A stretch of DNA of 42,155 nt from Bacilli bacterium (GTDB lineage: Bacteria; Bacillota_I; Bacilli_A; RFN20; CAG-826). Made by a program: the position numbers and the translations under genes. Positions 9,207 through 17,657 of this stretch are shown here, in pieces (within the stretch, counting starts at the first letter, position 1; each line of letters opens with the position of its first letter). The DNA is taken from contig JAKSVY010000005.1 of the NCBI GenBank assembly GCA_024413875.1, positions 1 through 42,155 of the forward strand, in the 5' to 3' direction. Below the pieces are notes generated by a model. It did not search any database. It had not been told where the DNA came from and saw only the letters and a program-made list of their open reading frames with translations.

Positions 9207-9889
9207 TAGCTTCTAAGCTCGACATCATTAATATAAGTAAGTAAGACGTCCTTCATTTGAAGGGCGTTTTCTTTTGATACTGGATGAAGCCCTCTTTGAA
9301 TACATGTGTCTGAATCGGTGAATTTTTGAAGTCTATATTTCTTTGCGCCTTTAATAAACTCACCTAATTCTTTGATTGTTTCAAGATTATGGAATTCATC
9401 AATAAGAGTGGTTCTAAATTCATAATCAATATGATTTTCAAGCAAGAAACCAACCGTTTCTTTGATTTTCGCCATATTAACTGATAATCCCGCAACATCG
9501 TTATATGTATTAGGAGATGATTTAATATCCATAGCGATATAATCAATCAATCCTTCAGATACTAACTTTTTGATTAAAGTAGGGTTAGTGCCATTTGTGT
9601 CTAATTTAACTTCATATCCAAAAGATTTTATATCTTTTATTTTTTCTTCTAAATCTGGCATTAACGTTGGTTCTCCACCGGTGATGACTACCGCATCCAT
9701 AACGCCAACTCTTCTTTTTAAGAAGACTTTGATTTCTTCCCATGGGATAGGGGTGTTGTTTTCTTTATTTACTAATTGAGAATTATGGCAAAAAGGACAT
9801 CTAAAATTACACCCTTCCATAAAAAGAGTGCATGCGACTTTTTCATCATAATCAACCAGTGATAATTTCTCGATTCCAACAAAATCCAT
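9203..9889 (-). CDS. nrdG: Anaerobic ribonucleotide reductase activating protein (radical SAM)
   Basis: Radical SAM activase, 228 aa, that makes the glycyl radical on NrdD. The cluster motif is CNFRCPFC (C-x3-C-x2-C), followed by VVITGGEPTL, which is the SAM-binding GGE motif. It is the longer NrdG2-type with an extended half-barrel. It is convergent with the flavoprotein gene: the two stop codons share the palindromic TTAA, giving a 3-nt overlap at 9203-9206. It belongs to the nrdD unit by context, though on the opposite strand; PflA-like function is less likely because pflA is already next to pflB. An extended -10 TGCTATAAT ends 9 nt before the ATG, so the leader is at most a few nt. Confidence 0.88.
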   Translation of the reverse strand: MDFVGIEKLSLVDYDEKVACTLFMEGCNFRCPFCHNSQLVNKENNTPIPWEEIKVFLKRRVGVMDAVVITGGEPTLMPDLEEKIKDIKSFGYEVKLDTNGTNPTLIKKLVSEGLIDYIAMDIKSSPNTYNDVAGLSVNMAKIKETVGFLLENHIDYEFRTTLIDEFHNLETIKELGEFIKGAKKYRLQKFTDSDTCIQRGLHPVSKENALQMKDVLLTYINDVELRSY

Positions 9890-9898
9890 AGTGGTTAC

Positions 9899-9907
9899 AT
9901 TATAGCA
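9899..9907 (-). promoter_or_regulatory. Extended -10 promoter of nrdG
   Basis: TGC directly followed by TATAAT on the minus strand. Transcription should begin within 2 to 3 nt of the ATG at 9889. No good -35 is seen, as expected for an extended -10 promoter. Confidence 0.6.
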
Positions 9908-9968
9908 TTATTGAATCAAAAATAACTTTTTTATATGAACTTTTTCTAAAGTTGCATATAATTGATGT

Positions 9969-11417
9969 ATGGAATCTTTAAAGAAATACGTAAAAAGTAG
10001 TGAAGCAATTGTTGTCTTCGTTATCTTAGAACTCTTAGGACTTATGTGTTTTGGCCTTGGTGGATCTAACATTATTTTCTTTGTTGTTGGATTAATTGTT
10101 AATATCGCAACCATTCCTTTTATGGTTATTAATTCCAACAAACAAGAATTAAAACACTTTGCCTTATTCGCCTTACCATTGGTGTTAATGGCTTTATTAA
10201 TTTGCTTTGGCAATATGTATAAGACACCAGGATTATTTGTAAATAATCTTTTCTCATTCTTTGCAATTGTCTCATTCTTAATGATTGGTTATAGTGCAAG
10301 AAGAATCAAATCATTTAAGATGGAAAATGGTCTTATTATCATTGGTGGTGCTTTAGCGTTAATTGCGTTAATCTCTATGTTTATCACATGGTTTAATTAT
10401 GGATTGTTCTACGCTACTAAATATGAAGCTACTCCAATTTATTACTATAATGGTGAACTCTTTGATGTTACTAAAGAATCATCTTGGTTATTAGGATTCT
10501 CCCTTTCTGAAGTTTCATTAGCGTATTCTGGTATTTTTGGATTCTTGTCTACATTGTTCTTAATTGGCTTATTGTTCATTAATCCAAAAGAAAATATTAA
10601 AAAATTCCTTATTTATTTAGTTATTGGTTTAGTTGGTTTAGTTGCACTAGTTACTGTTCCTAACAAAGAAGCATTAATGCTTTTAATTCCAAGTGCAATC
10701 ATTGGTGTTTGCTTTAGATTTATTCCTAGAACAGAAAGAACCAAGAAAGTCACAAATATCTTATTCTACTTAGTAGTGGTTATCGTAGTTATTTGTTTAT
10801 TAGTAGCAATTTTAAATAACTATGTTCCATCAGTAGCGAATATCGTTGCTTCTAACACTTTCTTAAGAAAAGCCTTCAATGGACGTATCATGAATAAGAC
10901 CAATGAAGTTATTAAAGTAATCTTCAAGAGTGGTTATTTCTTTGGTGTTAAGCCTACATTATTGAATGGTTCAATTCTTACTGCTAATACAAAGATGTTT
11001 GAAGCAGAAATCATGAAAGAAGGAGGCTTCCTTGCTTTAGTTGCATTCATGGTATTCATGGTCTTTGCCTTTATGTCGTTAAGAGAATATAACTCAAAGA
11101 GCAAAGATAGTAAGCTTGTTAAAACAATGATTATCTCATTGGTATTTGGATTATTTATCTATTCTTCACTTAACTATGATGCTTTCTATGTTGTCCATTC
11201 AAGTGAGGTTTATTATCCATTCTTTAGATCATTACCTGCTCTTGTAATGATTTGTTTACTTGGATATTCATTCTATCCACATTTTGGAAAAGAAGTTGAA
11301 TTATATATGGATTCTGAAGAATTTGCTCGCGGAGTTGAATTAGCACCAGAAGTTCCAAAGCAAACTAATAAAGATAAAGACTACAATTTCGATGAGGAGG
11401 ATGATTTAGATGAATAA
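9969..11417 (+). CDS. Polytopic membrane protein, O-antigen ligase/polymerase-like
   Basis: 482 aa with about ten to twelve hydrophobic helices from residue 14 to about 435 and one larger loop between about 285 and 345 containing charged residues (LRKAFNGR, TNEVIKVIFKSG). The C-terminal 45 residues are hydrophilic and very acidic. The helix layout and long loop resemble Wzy polymerase or O-antigen ligase family proteins, which are poorly conserved in sequence, so the assignment is tentative. TATAAT at 9957-9962 ends 6 nt before the ATG with no Shine-Dalgarno, so the message is probably leaderless. The last 8 nt overlap the following lipoprotein gene, whose Shine-Dalgarno lies inside this one. 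Confidence 0.6.
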   Translation: MESLKKYVKSSEAIVVFVILELLGLMCFGLGGSNIIFFVVGLIVNIATIPFMVINSNKQELKHFALFALPLVLMALLICFGNMYKTPGLFVNNLFSFFAIVSFLMIGYSARRIKSFKMENGLIIIGGALALIALISMFITWFNYGLFYATKYEATPIYYYNGELFDVTKESSWLLGFSLSEVSLAYSGIFGFLSTLFLIGLLFINPKENIKKFLIYLVIGLVGLVALVTVPNKEALMLLIPSAIIGVCFRFIPRTERTKKVTNILFYLVVVIVVICLLVAILNNYVPSVANIVASNTFLRKAFNGRIMNKTNEVIKVIFKSGYFFGVKPTLLNGSILTANTKMFEAEIMKEGGFLALVAFMVFMVFAFMSLREYNSKSKDSKLVKTMIISLVFGLFIYSSLNYDAFYVVHSSEVYYPFFRSLPALVMICLLGYSFYPHFGKEVELYMDSEEFARGVELAPEVPKQTNKDKDYNFDEEDDLDE

Positions 11418-12327
11418 GAAAAATTTAATTGTTTTACCTCTAATCGCATTACTTCTTACAGGATGTAAGGATAAAGTAAAAGAACTTTATGTAGGCAACG
11501 CTTATGCCTCAACCGATTTCCTTGAAAACTATTACGATACTTGGAATGAAGATTTAAAAACAAAAGTCTCTTCACAAGTTGCGTATGATATGCCTTTTGA
11601 AGGTGACTTGAAAGGTTCTCAAACTGGAAAGTTTAATGTTGATGCTAATCAAAAAACCGCTCAAGGAATTACTCCATCTTTAACTTATGTAAAAGTGGAA
11701 GATCAAATGAACCCTGATAATAAAGAATTATTAGATTGGTATCACGATACACCTGTTGAAGATAAAGGCGTTGGTTATGGTCCAACAAAGAATTTATCAA
11801 CTATTGATAAGAGCTTTGCATATGGCTATTTATCTAAACTATATGATGGAAGAATTCAATGTGATGGATATTATCAAAGATCACGTGTCCAAATGAATGA
11901 TAAAGGTTATGGAACATCTTTCCCTAAGCAACTTGAAAACGCTAAATACATTGCTCTAGCAATGAGAGGTGGTACAACTTGTTCAAGAAACTTCTCTCAA
12001 CCAGTTACATTAACTCTTAATTTCTCTTTATATTCATATGACTTTAATACAAAGACATACACTCAACACTTATATCAAATGTCGCATTGTCCAGTTATTA
12101 CAAATAGTAGTGGACACACTGAATTAGTAAGTTTCTATTTTAACGAAGATAAAGGCATTCATTTACCATCAAATGTCACTGCTATGTCATTAACTTATAG
12201 CATTGAAAATTCTGAATACGATAACCTTACAAATAACGTTGATGAATATAAACAAAACAAAGAGGATAAATCCCTCTTTGCCTTGATGTTATACGAAGTA
12301 TTAATCCCAGATTCAACCTGGAGATAA
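11410..12327 (+). CDS. Lipoprotein of unknown function
   Basis: 305 aa. Signal peptide with a Lys-rich start and lipobox LLTGC (Cys at residue 19), so it is exported and membrane anchored. I recognise no domain in the mature part, which is rich in Tyr, Asn and polar beta-type sequence. Its GAGGAGG ribosome site sits in the end of the preceding membrane-protein gene, with an 8-nt overlap, so the two are coupled and may act together at the cell surface. Its stop codon is immediately adjacent to the stop codon of the opposing ATP-grasp gene, with no terminator between. Confidence 0.8.
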   Translation: MNKKNLIVLPLIALLLTGCKDKVKELYVGNAYASTDFLENYYDTWNEDLKTKVSSQVAYDMPFEGDLKGSQTGKFNVDANQKTAQGITPSLTYVKVEDQMNPDNKELLDWYHDTPVEDKGVGYGPTKNLSTIDKSFAYGYLSKLYDGRIQCDGYYQRSRVQMNDKGYGTSFPKQLENAKYIALAMRGGTTCSRNFSQPVTLTLNFSLYSYDFNTKTYTQHLYQMSHCPVITNSSGHTELVSFYFNEDKGIHLPSNVTAMSLTYSIENSEYDNLTNNVDEYKQNKEDKSLFALMLYEVLIPDSTWR

Positions 12328-13227
12328 TTAATTATTAATATCTAACCATTCACCCATTTCAAAATCGCACCTATCGTCGTCTAAGATGAGGGTGCCTTTT
12401 GCTGGAGTGAAGGTCATTTCACCAAAATATATCTTTCCGTTTATGTTATAAAGATCCACTCTAACGAATGGGAATTCTTTAGAAAGTGTCTCGGCCATTT
12501 TTACCATTTCGTTCCAATTTTCAGGAATAGGAAGAACTTCATCACGCTTTTTCCAACCGTTGAATTGAGAACCATCAAATGGTGTCCAATCAATATAATA
12601 GTTGTTGTATCTAATATCTTCTCCACGGCCAGTAACGACATACATATTTTTAGCTACGCCATTAAAAACATGGATCTTGTATTCTGCTGGTAAATGTTCA
12701 AGTTCCCCAATATATTTCTCAACAATAATTCTTGGCTTAATTGGTGAGTAGTGCATCTCTCTTGTTTTCTTACCATAGTTAGTCTTAAGCCATTTATTGA
12801 AAGTCTTTCTTAACTCTTCTTTATTAATATTTTCTTTATCTTTAATTATTTTATTAAATGCGCATGCGTGCGTGCATTTCATAACAAATTGATTAGGAAG
12901 CTTATCAAAATCAATATCATCAAAAGAATCATAAACTCCATAAGAAGGAATCAATGTATCCTCATATCCTTTACTAGATACATATTCTCTAACCCCATCT
13001 CTAGAAGCGCATTTAGACACTAATGGATTTTTTGGATAAACAAATAATCTAAGGTATTGAAGTTTTTCAGTATATCTTTTTGGATTCTTAAGATTTAATT
13101 TGTGATGGGTAATATATTTATATTGGAGTTTAACGTAAGTAATAGGAAAAAGAGTCTTTACAATTCCTCTGAACGGAAGGACTAATGCTCTTTTAAACTT
13201 ATTTTCTTTTAGATTTGGATTTCCCAT
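12328..13227 (-). CDS. TupA-like ATP-grasp protein (polysaccharide modification)
   Basis: 299 aa from the ATG at 13227; a TTG two codons upstream is possible but would lie outside the expected message. Matches the TupA-like ATP-grasp family, named for teichuronopeptide synthesis: NPKRYTEKLQYLRLF, LPNQFVMKCTHACAF, KPRIIVEKY, FPFVRVDLYNINGKIYFGE and a C-terminal GEWLDI. Such enzymes probably join amino acids or other carboxylates to surface polymers using ATP, which fits the flippase and glycosyltransferase genes in the window. The promoter TTGATT-17-TATACT ends 8 nt before the ATG, so the transcript is probably leaderless. Confidence 0.85.
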   Translation of the reverse strand: MGNPNLKENKFKRALVLPFRGIVKTLFPITYVKLQYKYITHHKLNLKNPKRYTEKLQYLRLFVYPKNPLVSKCASRDGVREYVSSKGYEDTLIPSYGVYDSFDDIDFDKLPNQFVMKCTHACAFNKIIKDKENINKEELRKTFNKWLKTNYGKKTREMHYSPIKPRIIVEKYIGELEHLPAEYKIHVFNGVAKNMYVVTGRGEDIRYNNYYIDWTPFDGSQFNGWKKRDEVLPIPENWNEMVKMAETLSKEFPFVRVDLYNINGKIYFGEMTFTPAKGTLILDDDRCDFEMGEWLDINN

Positions 13228-13235
13228 ATACAAAA

Positions 13236-13264
13236 AGTATAAACTTACTTTTTACTTTAATCAA
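13236..13264 (-). promoter_or_regulatory. Promoter of the TupA-like gene
   Basis: Minus strand: TTGATT (13259-13264), 17-bp spacer, TATACT (13236-13241). Only 8 nt separate the -10 box from the ATG at 13227, which supports that start and a leaderless message. Confidence 0.75.
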
Positions 13265-13291
13265 ATTACAAAAGATGTATAATCCTAAATT

Positions 13292-13654
13292 ATGAAGTAC
13301 GCATTAAAAAAGTGGTGGAACTATTTAATAGGGTTTGCAGGTTATTTATTAGCTGCTACAATTGCTTTACTTCCACGAATATTATTATATAAAGGAATTG
13401 AAATACCATATAAATGGCCAAAGGAATGGATTAGCTACACATTAATATTTGTTGGTATTGTATTTTCGCTTATTGGTTTTATTATCCAAGATGTTTATAG
13501 AGCAAGAATTCGTCATAGAATTAATGATTGGGACAATGAACTGCCAGATGAATACTTAAATAAAGCATGGATGATTTTCCTACCTTTTGTAGTTGCGGGA
13601 TTATTATCTTTCGTTACAGGGCTATTGTTTTTAATACCAACTTTACAATTCTAA
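13292..13654 (+). CDS. Small multi-pass membrane protein
   Basis: 120 aa with three hydrophobic helices (about 12-33, 48-66 and 92-117) and a charged loop RARIRHRINDWDNELPDEYL between the second and third. I do not recognise a family. TATAAT at 13278-13283 ends 8 nt before the ATG and there is no Shine-Dalgarno, so the message is probably leaderless. Its promoter overlaps that of the divergent TupA-like gene, so the two may be expressed together. Confidence 0.7.
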   Translation: MKYALKKWWNYLIGFAGYLLAATIALLPRILLYKGIEIPYKWPKEWISYTLIFVGIVFSLIGFIIQDVYRARIRHRINDWDNELPDEYLNKAWMIFLPFVVAGLLSFVTGLLFLIPTLQF

Positions 13655-13670
13655 AATACCATAAAAAATA

Positions 13671-13685
13671 GTTAACAATGCTAAC
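13671..13685. promoter_or_regulatory. GTTAA-N5-CTAAC site upstream of lipoprotein gene
   Basis: 15-bp imperfect dyad (arms GTTAA and CTAAC) that matches 12 of 15 bases of the site at 17543-17557 between the metalloprotease and oppA genes. Further CTAAC half-sites follow at 13681-13696. Candidate binding site of a shared regulator. Confidence 0.45.
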
Positions 13686-13717
13686 TAATGACTAACTTTT
13701 TTACTTCAATAATCCTA

Positions 13718-13741
13718 TTACTTAATATTAATATTAAGTAA
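13718..13741. repeat. 24-bp perfect palindrome
   Basis: Perfect, uninterrupted inverted repeat with half-site TTACTTAATATT, composed almost wholly of A and T. It lies between the small membrane protein gene and the lipoprotein gene promoter (-10 at 13788-13793). Could be an operator or a weak bidirectional terminator hairpin. Confidence 0.55.
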
Positions 13742-13830
13742 AAATATTTTAATAACTTGTTGTAAATGTGTTAGTTTTTTAATAAAATATAATCACTAAT
13801 TTTTATCATAGTAAAAAGGAGATAGAAAAT

Positions 13831-15450
13831 ATGAATAAGAAATTATTAGTTACACTTTCTCTTCTTGCTGCTACTGGAGCAATGGCACTCGCTGGTTGTA
13901 AAGGCTCAAGTTCTGGTACTGCACCAACAGGAGATACAGGCTCAACACCTACAGATACTACACCTACTGTAGATCCAATTTCAGACATTGAAGTTACAAG
14001 ACCAGAAGGCGAAATCGTTGTTGGTGATGTCCTCGACCTCGACACATATTTCACAGTTGTCGGTGGTTCTGATCCAAAGGGTTACACAGTTACAGTTAGA
14101 TCTGCTTCTGCTGATGTTGTTTCTCTTGAAGGTCACACACTTACAGTCTTAAAAGAAGGACCAATTTCTCTTAAGGTTGAAGCTGGTGACGAATCAGTCT
14201 TAGTTGACTGGGAAGCTCTCTCAGCAATCAAAGCAAGCTTCAAAACATTTGCTGAAGATGCTGCTTATGAATACGCTTTAACAGATATTGCTTCTATTAA
14301 GAATGATGGTACAGTCACAATGGCTGGTACAGGTAACAAGCACAATTCAAATTACTTCTACTCATACTCATATGATTCATCTGTAAGAAAAAATGTTGGT
14401 GAAGGTATGATTAAGCTTGCTGATGGTAAACAATATAACTTCACAGCTAACGATTTAGATGGTGCTGGTTTCGAAGTTGCACCTGGTGGTGAAACTGCTT
14501 CTAACTGGGATTTATATTTTGTTAATATGGGTCTTCCATTTGATTACACATCATTCACTTCAGTTACAGATGAAGATGGTTATACATCACTCGTTTGTGA
14601 TGCATCAGTCCCTGCTCCATCAGGAATGGAACAATACGCTGTTAATATGCCAGCATATATCTTACTTTGTTCTTATGGCTACAGAATGAGCACAACAAAC
14701 TGTAAGGCTGATACATTCACAGTTACTCTTGAAGAAACAAGTGATGCTGACACATTCTTAATGACATTCACATTTGAATACTCAGATGCAATTGTTTCTG
14801 CATATGGCTCACAATATGCTGGTACACAATATGGTGAAATTGCATTCTTAGAAGGCCCAGAAGCTTCTAAGTTAGCACCAGCTGAAGCATATCTTGAAGC
14901 TGGAACAATCCCAGAAGCATTATCTACTGAAGAAATCTCTACAGCATTCACAGCAATGGATACTGCAAAGAACTATACTGTTATGGTTGAAGCTGATTGG
15001 ATAAATCTCAGTACAGGTGAACATGCTGATAACCCATTAGAACAATATGGTGCAAGCGTTGCTGCTGCTATTCCACAAGCTGAAGCATCTTATTCAGTTA
15101 TTGAAACTGCATATGATGGCGAAGCTGCTGCAGTTGTCGCATCATTAGAGACATCTTCATTCTCATCAAGAGAAGTTGATGAAGAAACAGGTGTTACTAG
15201 CTTCGGTTATGCTGGTGATGATGCACTTCCTTTCTTAGAAGCTGTATTTGGTGCTGCTGGTGCTTACGGTGCTAACATGAACACAAACGGTTCACAAGTC
15301 TTCAAAGCTGGATTAGGTGTTTTCGATGGTTCTGTTGATGTTTACCCAACAGGTGAAGTTCTTGTTGCTGGTGGATTCAACTGGGATGGTACAATCGGTT
15401 ATAGCTTCAACATTGTCTTCATGGCAGTTGGTACAACAACACTTGAATAA
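13831..15450 (+). CDS. Large secreted lipoprotein, function unknown
   Basis: 539 aa. Signal peptide and lipobox ALAGC (Cys at 23), then a Gly/Ser/Thr/Pro linker (about 26-47), a small beta domain (about 50-127) that looks like a bacterial Ig-like fold, and a long Ala-, Thr- and acidic-rich body without a family I recognise. Membrane anchored at the surface. It has its own promoter (TATAAT at 13788-13793), a strong AAAAGGAG ribosome site and a terminator, so it is a single-gene unit. The linker resembles that of the metalloprotease lipoprotein downstream, and both share the GTTAA-N5-YTAAC upstream site, which suggests common control. Confidence 0.8.
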   Translation: MNKKLLVTLSLLAATGAMALAGCKGSSSGTAPTGDTGSTPTDTTPTVDPISDIEVTRPEGEIVVGDVLDLDTYFTVVGGSDPKGYTVTVRSASADVVSLEGHTLTVLKEGPISLKVEAGDESVLVDWEALSAIKASFKTFAEDAAYEYALTDIASIKNDGTVTMAGTGNKHNSNYFYSYSYDSSVRKNVGEGMIKLADGKQYNFTANDLDGAGFEVAPGGETASNWDLYFVNMGLPFDYTSFTSVTDEDGYTSLVCDASVPAPSGMEQYAVNMPAYILLCSYGYRMSTTNCKADTFTVTLEETSDADTFLMTFTFEYSDAIVSAYGSQYAGTQYGEIAFLEGPEASKLAPAEAYLEAGTIPEALSTEEISTAFTAMDTAKNYTVMVEADWINLSTGEHADNPLEQYGASVAAAIPQAEASYSVIETAYDGEAAAVVASLETSSFSSREVDEETGVTSFGYAGDDALPFLEAVFGAAGAYGANMNTNGSQVFKAGLGVFDGSVDVYPTGEVLVAGGFNWDGTIGYSFNIVFMAVGTTTLE

Positions 15451-15476
15451 TCCAAAACCATTTAATTAATCATAAA

Positions 15477-15505
15477 AACCTCGCGTTCACTCGTGAGGTT
15501 TTTTG
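15477..15505 (+). terminator. Terminator of the 13.8 kb lipoprotein gene
   Basis: Stem AACCTCGCG / CGTGAGGTT with one G-U pair and a 6-nt loop, followed by a T-run. Confidence 0.88.
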
Positions 15506-15728
15506 TTTGGATATTTTGTGTGGTGGTGTGGACTTGAAGAGATCTATAGTTCACATTTTAAGAACAAATGATTAGTTAGAGGAGGGAAATGTATGTAGCT
15601 CTACATCTTTCATCGTGATGCTTTATCGGCTTTTTCTATATGCTTTTCCTTATTAAAAACATGAAACGCCGAAGTTCCTATTGTATTATATGTGTGCGTA
15701 TTTGTGCGCATTTACTAATATTGAATAT

Positions 15729-15758
15729 AAAAAAGACACAGATTGCTCTGTGCCTTTT
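15729..15758 (-). terminator. Terminator of the metalloprotease gene
   Basis: On the minus strand a stem GGCACAG / CTGTGTC (one G-U pair) is followed by six Ts. Positioned just after the protease stop codon. Confidence 0.8.
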
Positions 15759-15777
15759 GTGATTGAATTGAGAATTA

Positions 15778-17445
15778 TTATTTTTCTCTATTAACTTGAA
15801 CAACAGCTTTGTAACCGTATTCAGCATCTTCTTCGATTGAGATAACTCTTAAGTTGTAATCGAATGTGCATGTTTCATCGATTGTGTAATCAGTGAAGTT
15901 CTTACCGTTTACTTTAGCTTTGTTCCAAAGCTTAGAACCAGATGGCATTGTTTCAGCCCATGAAGTTCCATCATTAAGATTGAATCTTGCGCCTTTTTTG
16001 AATAAAGCACCTGAATCAATGCTTAATCCCTTGTCCCAAGTTTTACCATTTGAGACCATGACACCAATTTGGCTCATGTAGCGTTTACCGCCACCTGCAA
16101 CTGGATAGTAGTCGTTTTCGATTGAACGTCCACCATATGTGTTATCTAATCTAAGATCAGCGCATTCTTGTGGAGCGAATGTACCAACACCTGAGATTCT
16201 ATCAGCACTTGCTTTGTAAGCACGTGAGTCAACGTGAGTGATACGAATACCTGCTTTATCAAATCCTGTTGTACCAGAATAACCATTCTTATAGTCTTGT
16301 TCTGCAATTCCAACCGGTGCCATAAGTTCGACCATCATGTATTCATCGAAACATGTTCCGTTGTAGCCTGGTGAAGGAATAATGAAGCAATCACCTGTTG
16401 TTGTTCCTGGTCTTAATGTAATTTGAGCAGTGTCATCAACAACGAGTGGTGCAGTCCATCCAAGTGAGAACTTAGAATACATACAGTGGTCACCAAGGTT
16501 GTGGTCCATCATGTCGACACCACACATTGGAGTCCAAGTGTTGTTGTAATCATAGTAGTCATCAAGACTGTATGTGTGTCCTGTTTCGTGGATGAATGTA
16601 TGTGGGTCGTATCCATTAAAACCATTGTTCATCCAGTCAATAGAAGCAAAGCCTAATGTTTTGACTGCTGGTGTAGTTTTGTTTGCAACGTTACCAGTAT
16701 ATGTAACATATGCCCACCAGTCAGATGTAGAGCCTGTAGCGTGTGAGTAGACAATCCAGACAAGATCGAGGAAGCCATCGCCATCGCTATCAAACCATTC
16801 ATATGGATGAGCATCAGCACCTAATGAACCATGGTTAGCTTTAGCATATTCTTCTCTATACCAGTTAGCAGCATAACTAGCAGCGGTAACTCCTAAGCCA
16901 CTTTTGTATTTGTTGTAGAATTCATCAGATGTACCATTGTAGACACACCATGTAGGTAATACTTGTCCAGAAAAGTTTGATTTACCATAACTTGATTTTT
17001 GGTAATAAGTAGCAAGTGATTCCCAAGCTCCAACGTCGTCGAGTTCTTCTCTTGTACCAAAGAATGTTGTTTGCATTCTATCAATTGTTTCTTGTGTTTG
17101 TCTTGATTGAAGATTTGAATCTGTAAATCCAAATGGAACAATCATAACATGTGGTTCCGCTGCTAATGGATCAAGGTGAGGAGCGTTTTGATTTAAGTAA
17201 AGAGTATTTCTATTTAAGTCTTTTTCAACGCCATTCTTTGTATAAGTAAGTTTAGCGTAATCAAAGTCCTCGTTTGTTTTGCCTTCCCAAGCAGGTGTTG
17301 ATGAAGATGTTCCTGTAGTGGTTTGTGTTGTGTCTGTTGAACCTGTTGAACTAGTTGGAGTTGTGTCTCCACCAGTGCTAGAAGTACAACCAGTCATCAA
17401 TAAACCGAGTAACATTACAGGGATTGTGATGTGTGTAATTTTCAT
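15778..17445 (-). CDS. M6-type zinc metalloprotease lipoprotein
   Basis: 555 aa. Lipobox LMTGC (Cys at 20), a Ser/Thr/Gly linker (about 21-50), then a protease domain. The zinc motif is HETGH within FIHETGHTYSLDDYYDY, followed by a Met-turn region with DMMDHN and a KFSLGW segment typical of the immune-inhibitor-A-like M6 family. A Ca-binding type loop DSDGDGFLD lies before it. A surface-anchored protease that probably cuts host or dietary protein. It is divergent from oppA, whose transporter would take up the peptides. AAGGAGA ribosome site; -10 TATAAT at 17483-17488 on the minus strand. Confidence 0.88.
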   Translation of the reverse strand: MKITHITIPVMLLGLLMTGCTSSTGGDTTPTSSTGSTDTTQTTTGTSSSTPAWEGKTNEDFDYAKLTYTKNGVEKDLNRNTLYLNQNAPHLDPLAAEPHVMIVPFGFTDSNLQSRQTQETIDRMQTTFFGTREELDDVGAWESLATYYQKSSYGKSNFSGQVLPTWCVYNGTSDEFYNKYKSGLGVTAASYAANWYREEYAKANHGSLGADAHPYEWFDSDGDGFLDLVWIVYSHATGSTSDWWAYVTYTGNVANKTTPAVKTLGFASIDWMNNGFNGYDPHTFIHETGHTYSLDDYYDYNNTWTPMCGVDMMDHNLGDHCMYSKFSLGWTAPLVVDDTAQITLRPGTTTGDCFIIPSPGYNGTCFDEYMMVELMAPVGIAEQDYKNGYSGTTGFDKAGIRITHVDSRAYKASADRISGVGTFAPQECADLRLDNTYGGRSIENDYYPVAGGGKRYMSQIGVMVSNGKTWDKGLSIDSGALFKKGARFNLNDGTSWAETMPSGSKLWNKAKVNGKNFTDYTIDETCTFDYNLRVISIEEDAEYGYKAVVQVNREK

Positions 17446-17542
17446 ACGTTTTTCTCCTTTCTCTAAGAAAAATAGTGTCTATATTATACATAAAACAATA
17501 GAAAAACAAACAAATATATTGTTTTTCTTGCAAATTTTTATT

Positions 17543-17573
17543 GTTAAACATGTTAACAGTTAACCGAGTTAAC
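17543..17573. promoter_or_regulatory. Tandem GTTAA-N5-TTAAC dyads between protease and opp genes
   Basis: Two dyads, 17543-17557 and 17559-17573, each with perfect GTTAA / TTAAC arms and 5-bp centres, 16 bp centre to centre. They lie about 20 bp upstream of the opp -35 box and about 55 bp upstream of the protease -10 box, a position suited to a shared activator. Confidence 0.55.
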
Positions 17574-17593
17574 TAAAATATATAATTTTTTGC

Positions 17594-17622
17594 TTGCAAA
17601 GTGCTTTGCGCACACATATACT
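17594..17622 (+). promoter_or_regulatory. opp operon promoter
   Basis: TTGCAA (17594-17599), 17 bp, TATACT (17617-17622). The leader would be about 29 nt with an AAAGGAG site before the ATG at 17658. Confidence 0.72.
17596..17609. repeat. GCAAAG-TG-CTTTGC dyad over the opp -35 box
   Basis: Perfect 6-bp arms with a 2-bp centre, overlapping the -35 hexamer and spacer. The position is that of a repressor operator. Confidence 0.5.
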
Positions 17623-17657
17623 ATACGCACATATTATAACGAAAGGAGAATGTTAAT

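Larger units (their letters stand above)
15451..15777. other. Intergenic region between convergent surface-protein genes
   Basis: These 327 bases hold the two terminators listed separately. Between them, a Shine-Dalgarno-like GAGGAGG before an ATG near 15590 opens only a nine-codon frame, which I do not call. Nothing else is supportable. Confidence 0.5.

Noticed and set aside
9203..9889. Second PflA instead of NrdG
   Set aside because: The radical SAM motif alone fits both, but the gene adjoins nrdD and pflA is already next to pflB, so NrdG is more likely.
13225..13233. TTG start at 13233 for the TupA-like protein
   Set aside because: It has no ribosome site and nearly touches the -10 box; the ATG at 13227 fits the promoter and the family start.
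15586..15620. Nine-codon frame with a GAGGAGG site near 15590
   Set aside because: Too short, not conserved by any evidence available here, and not upstream of a gene on the same strand.
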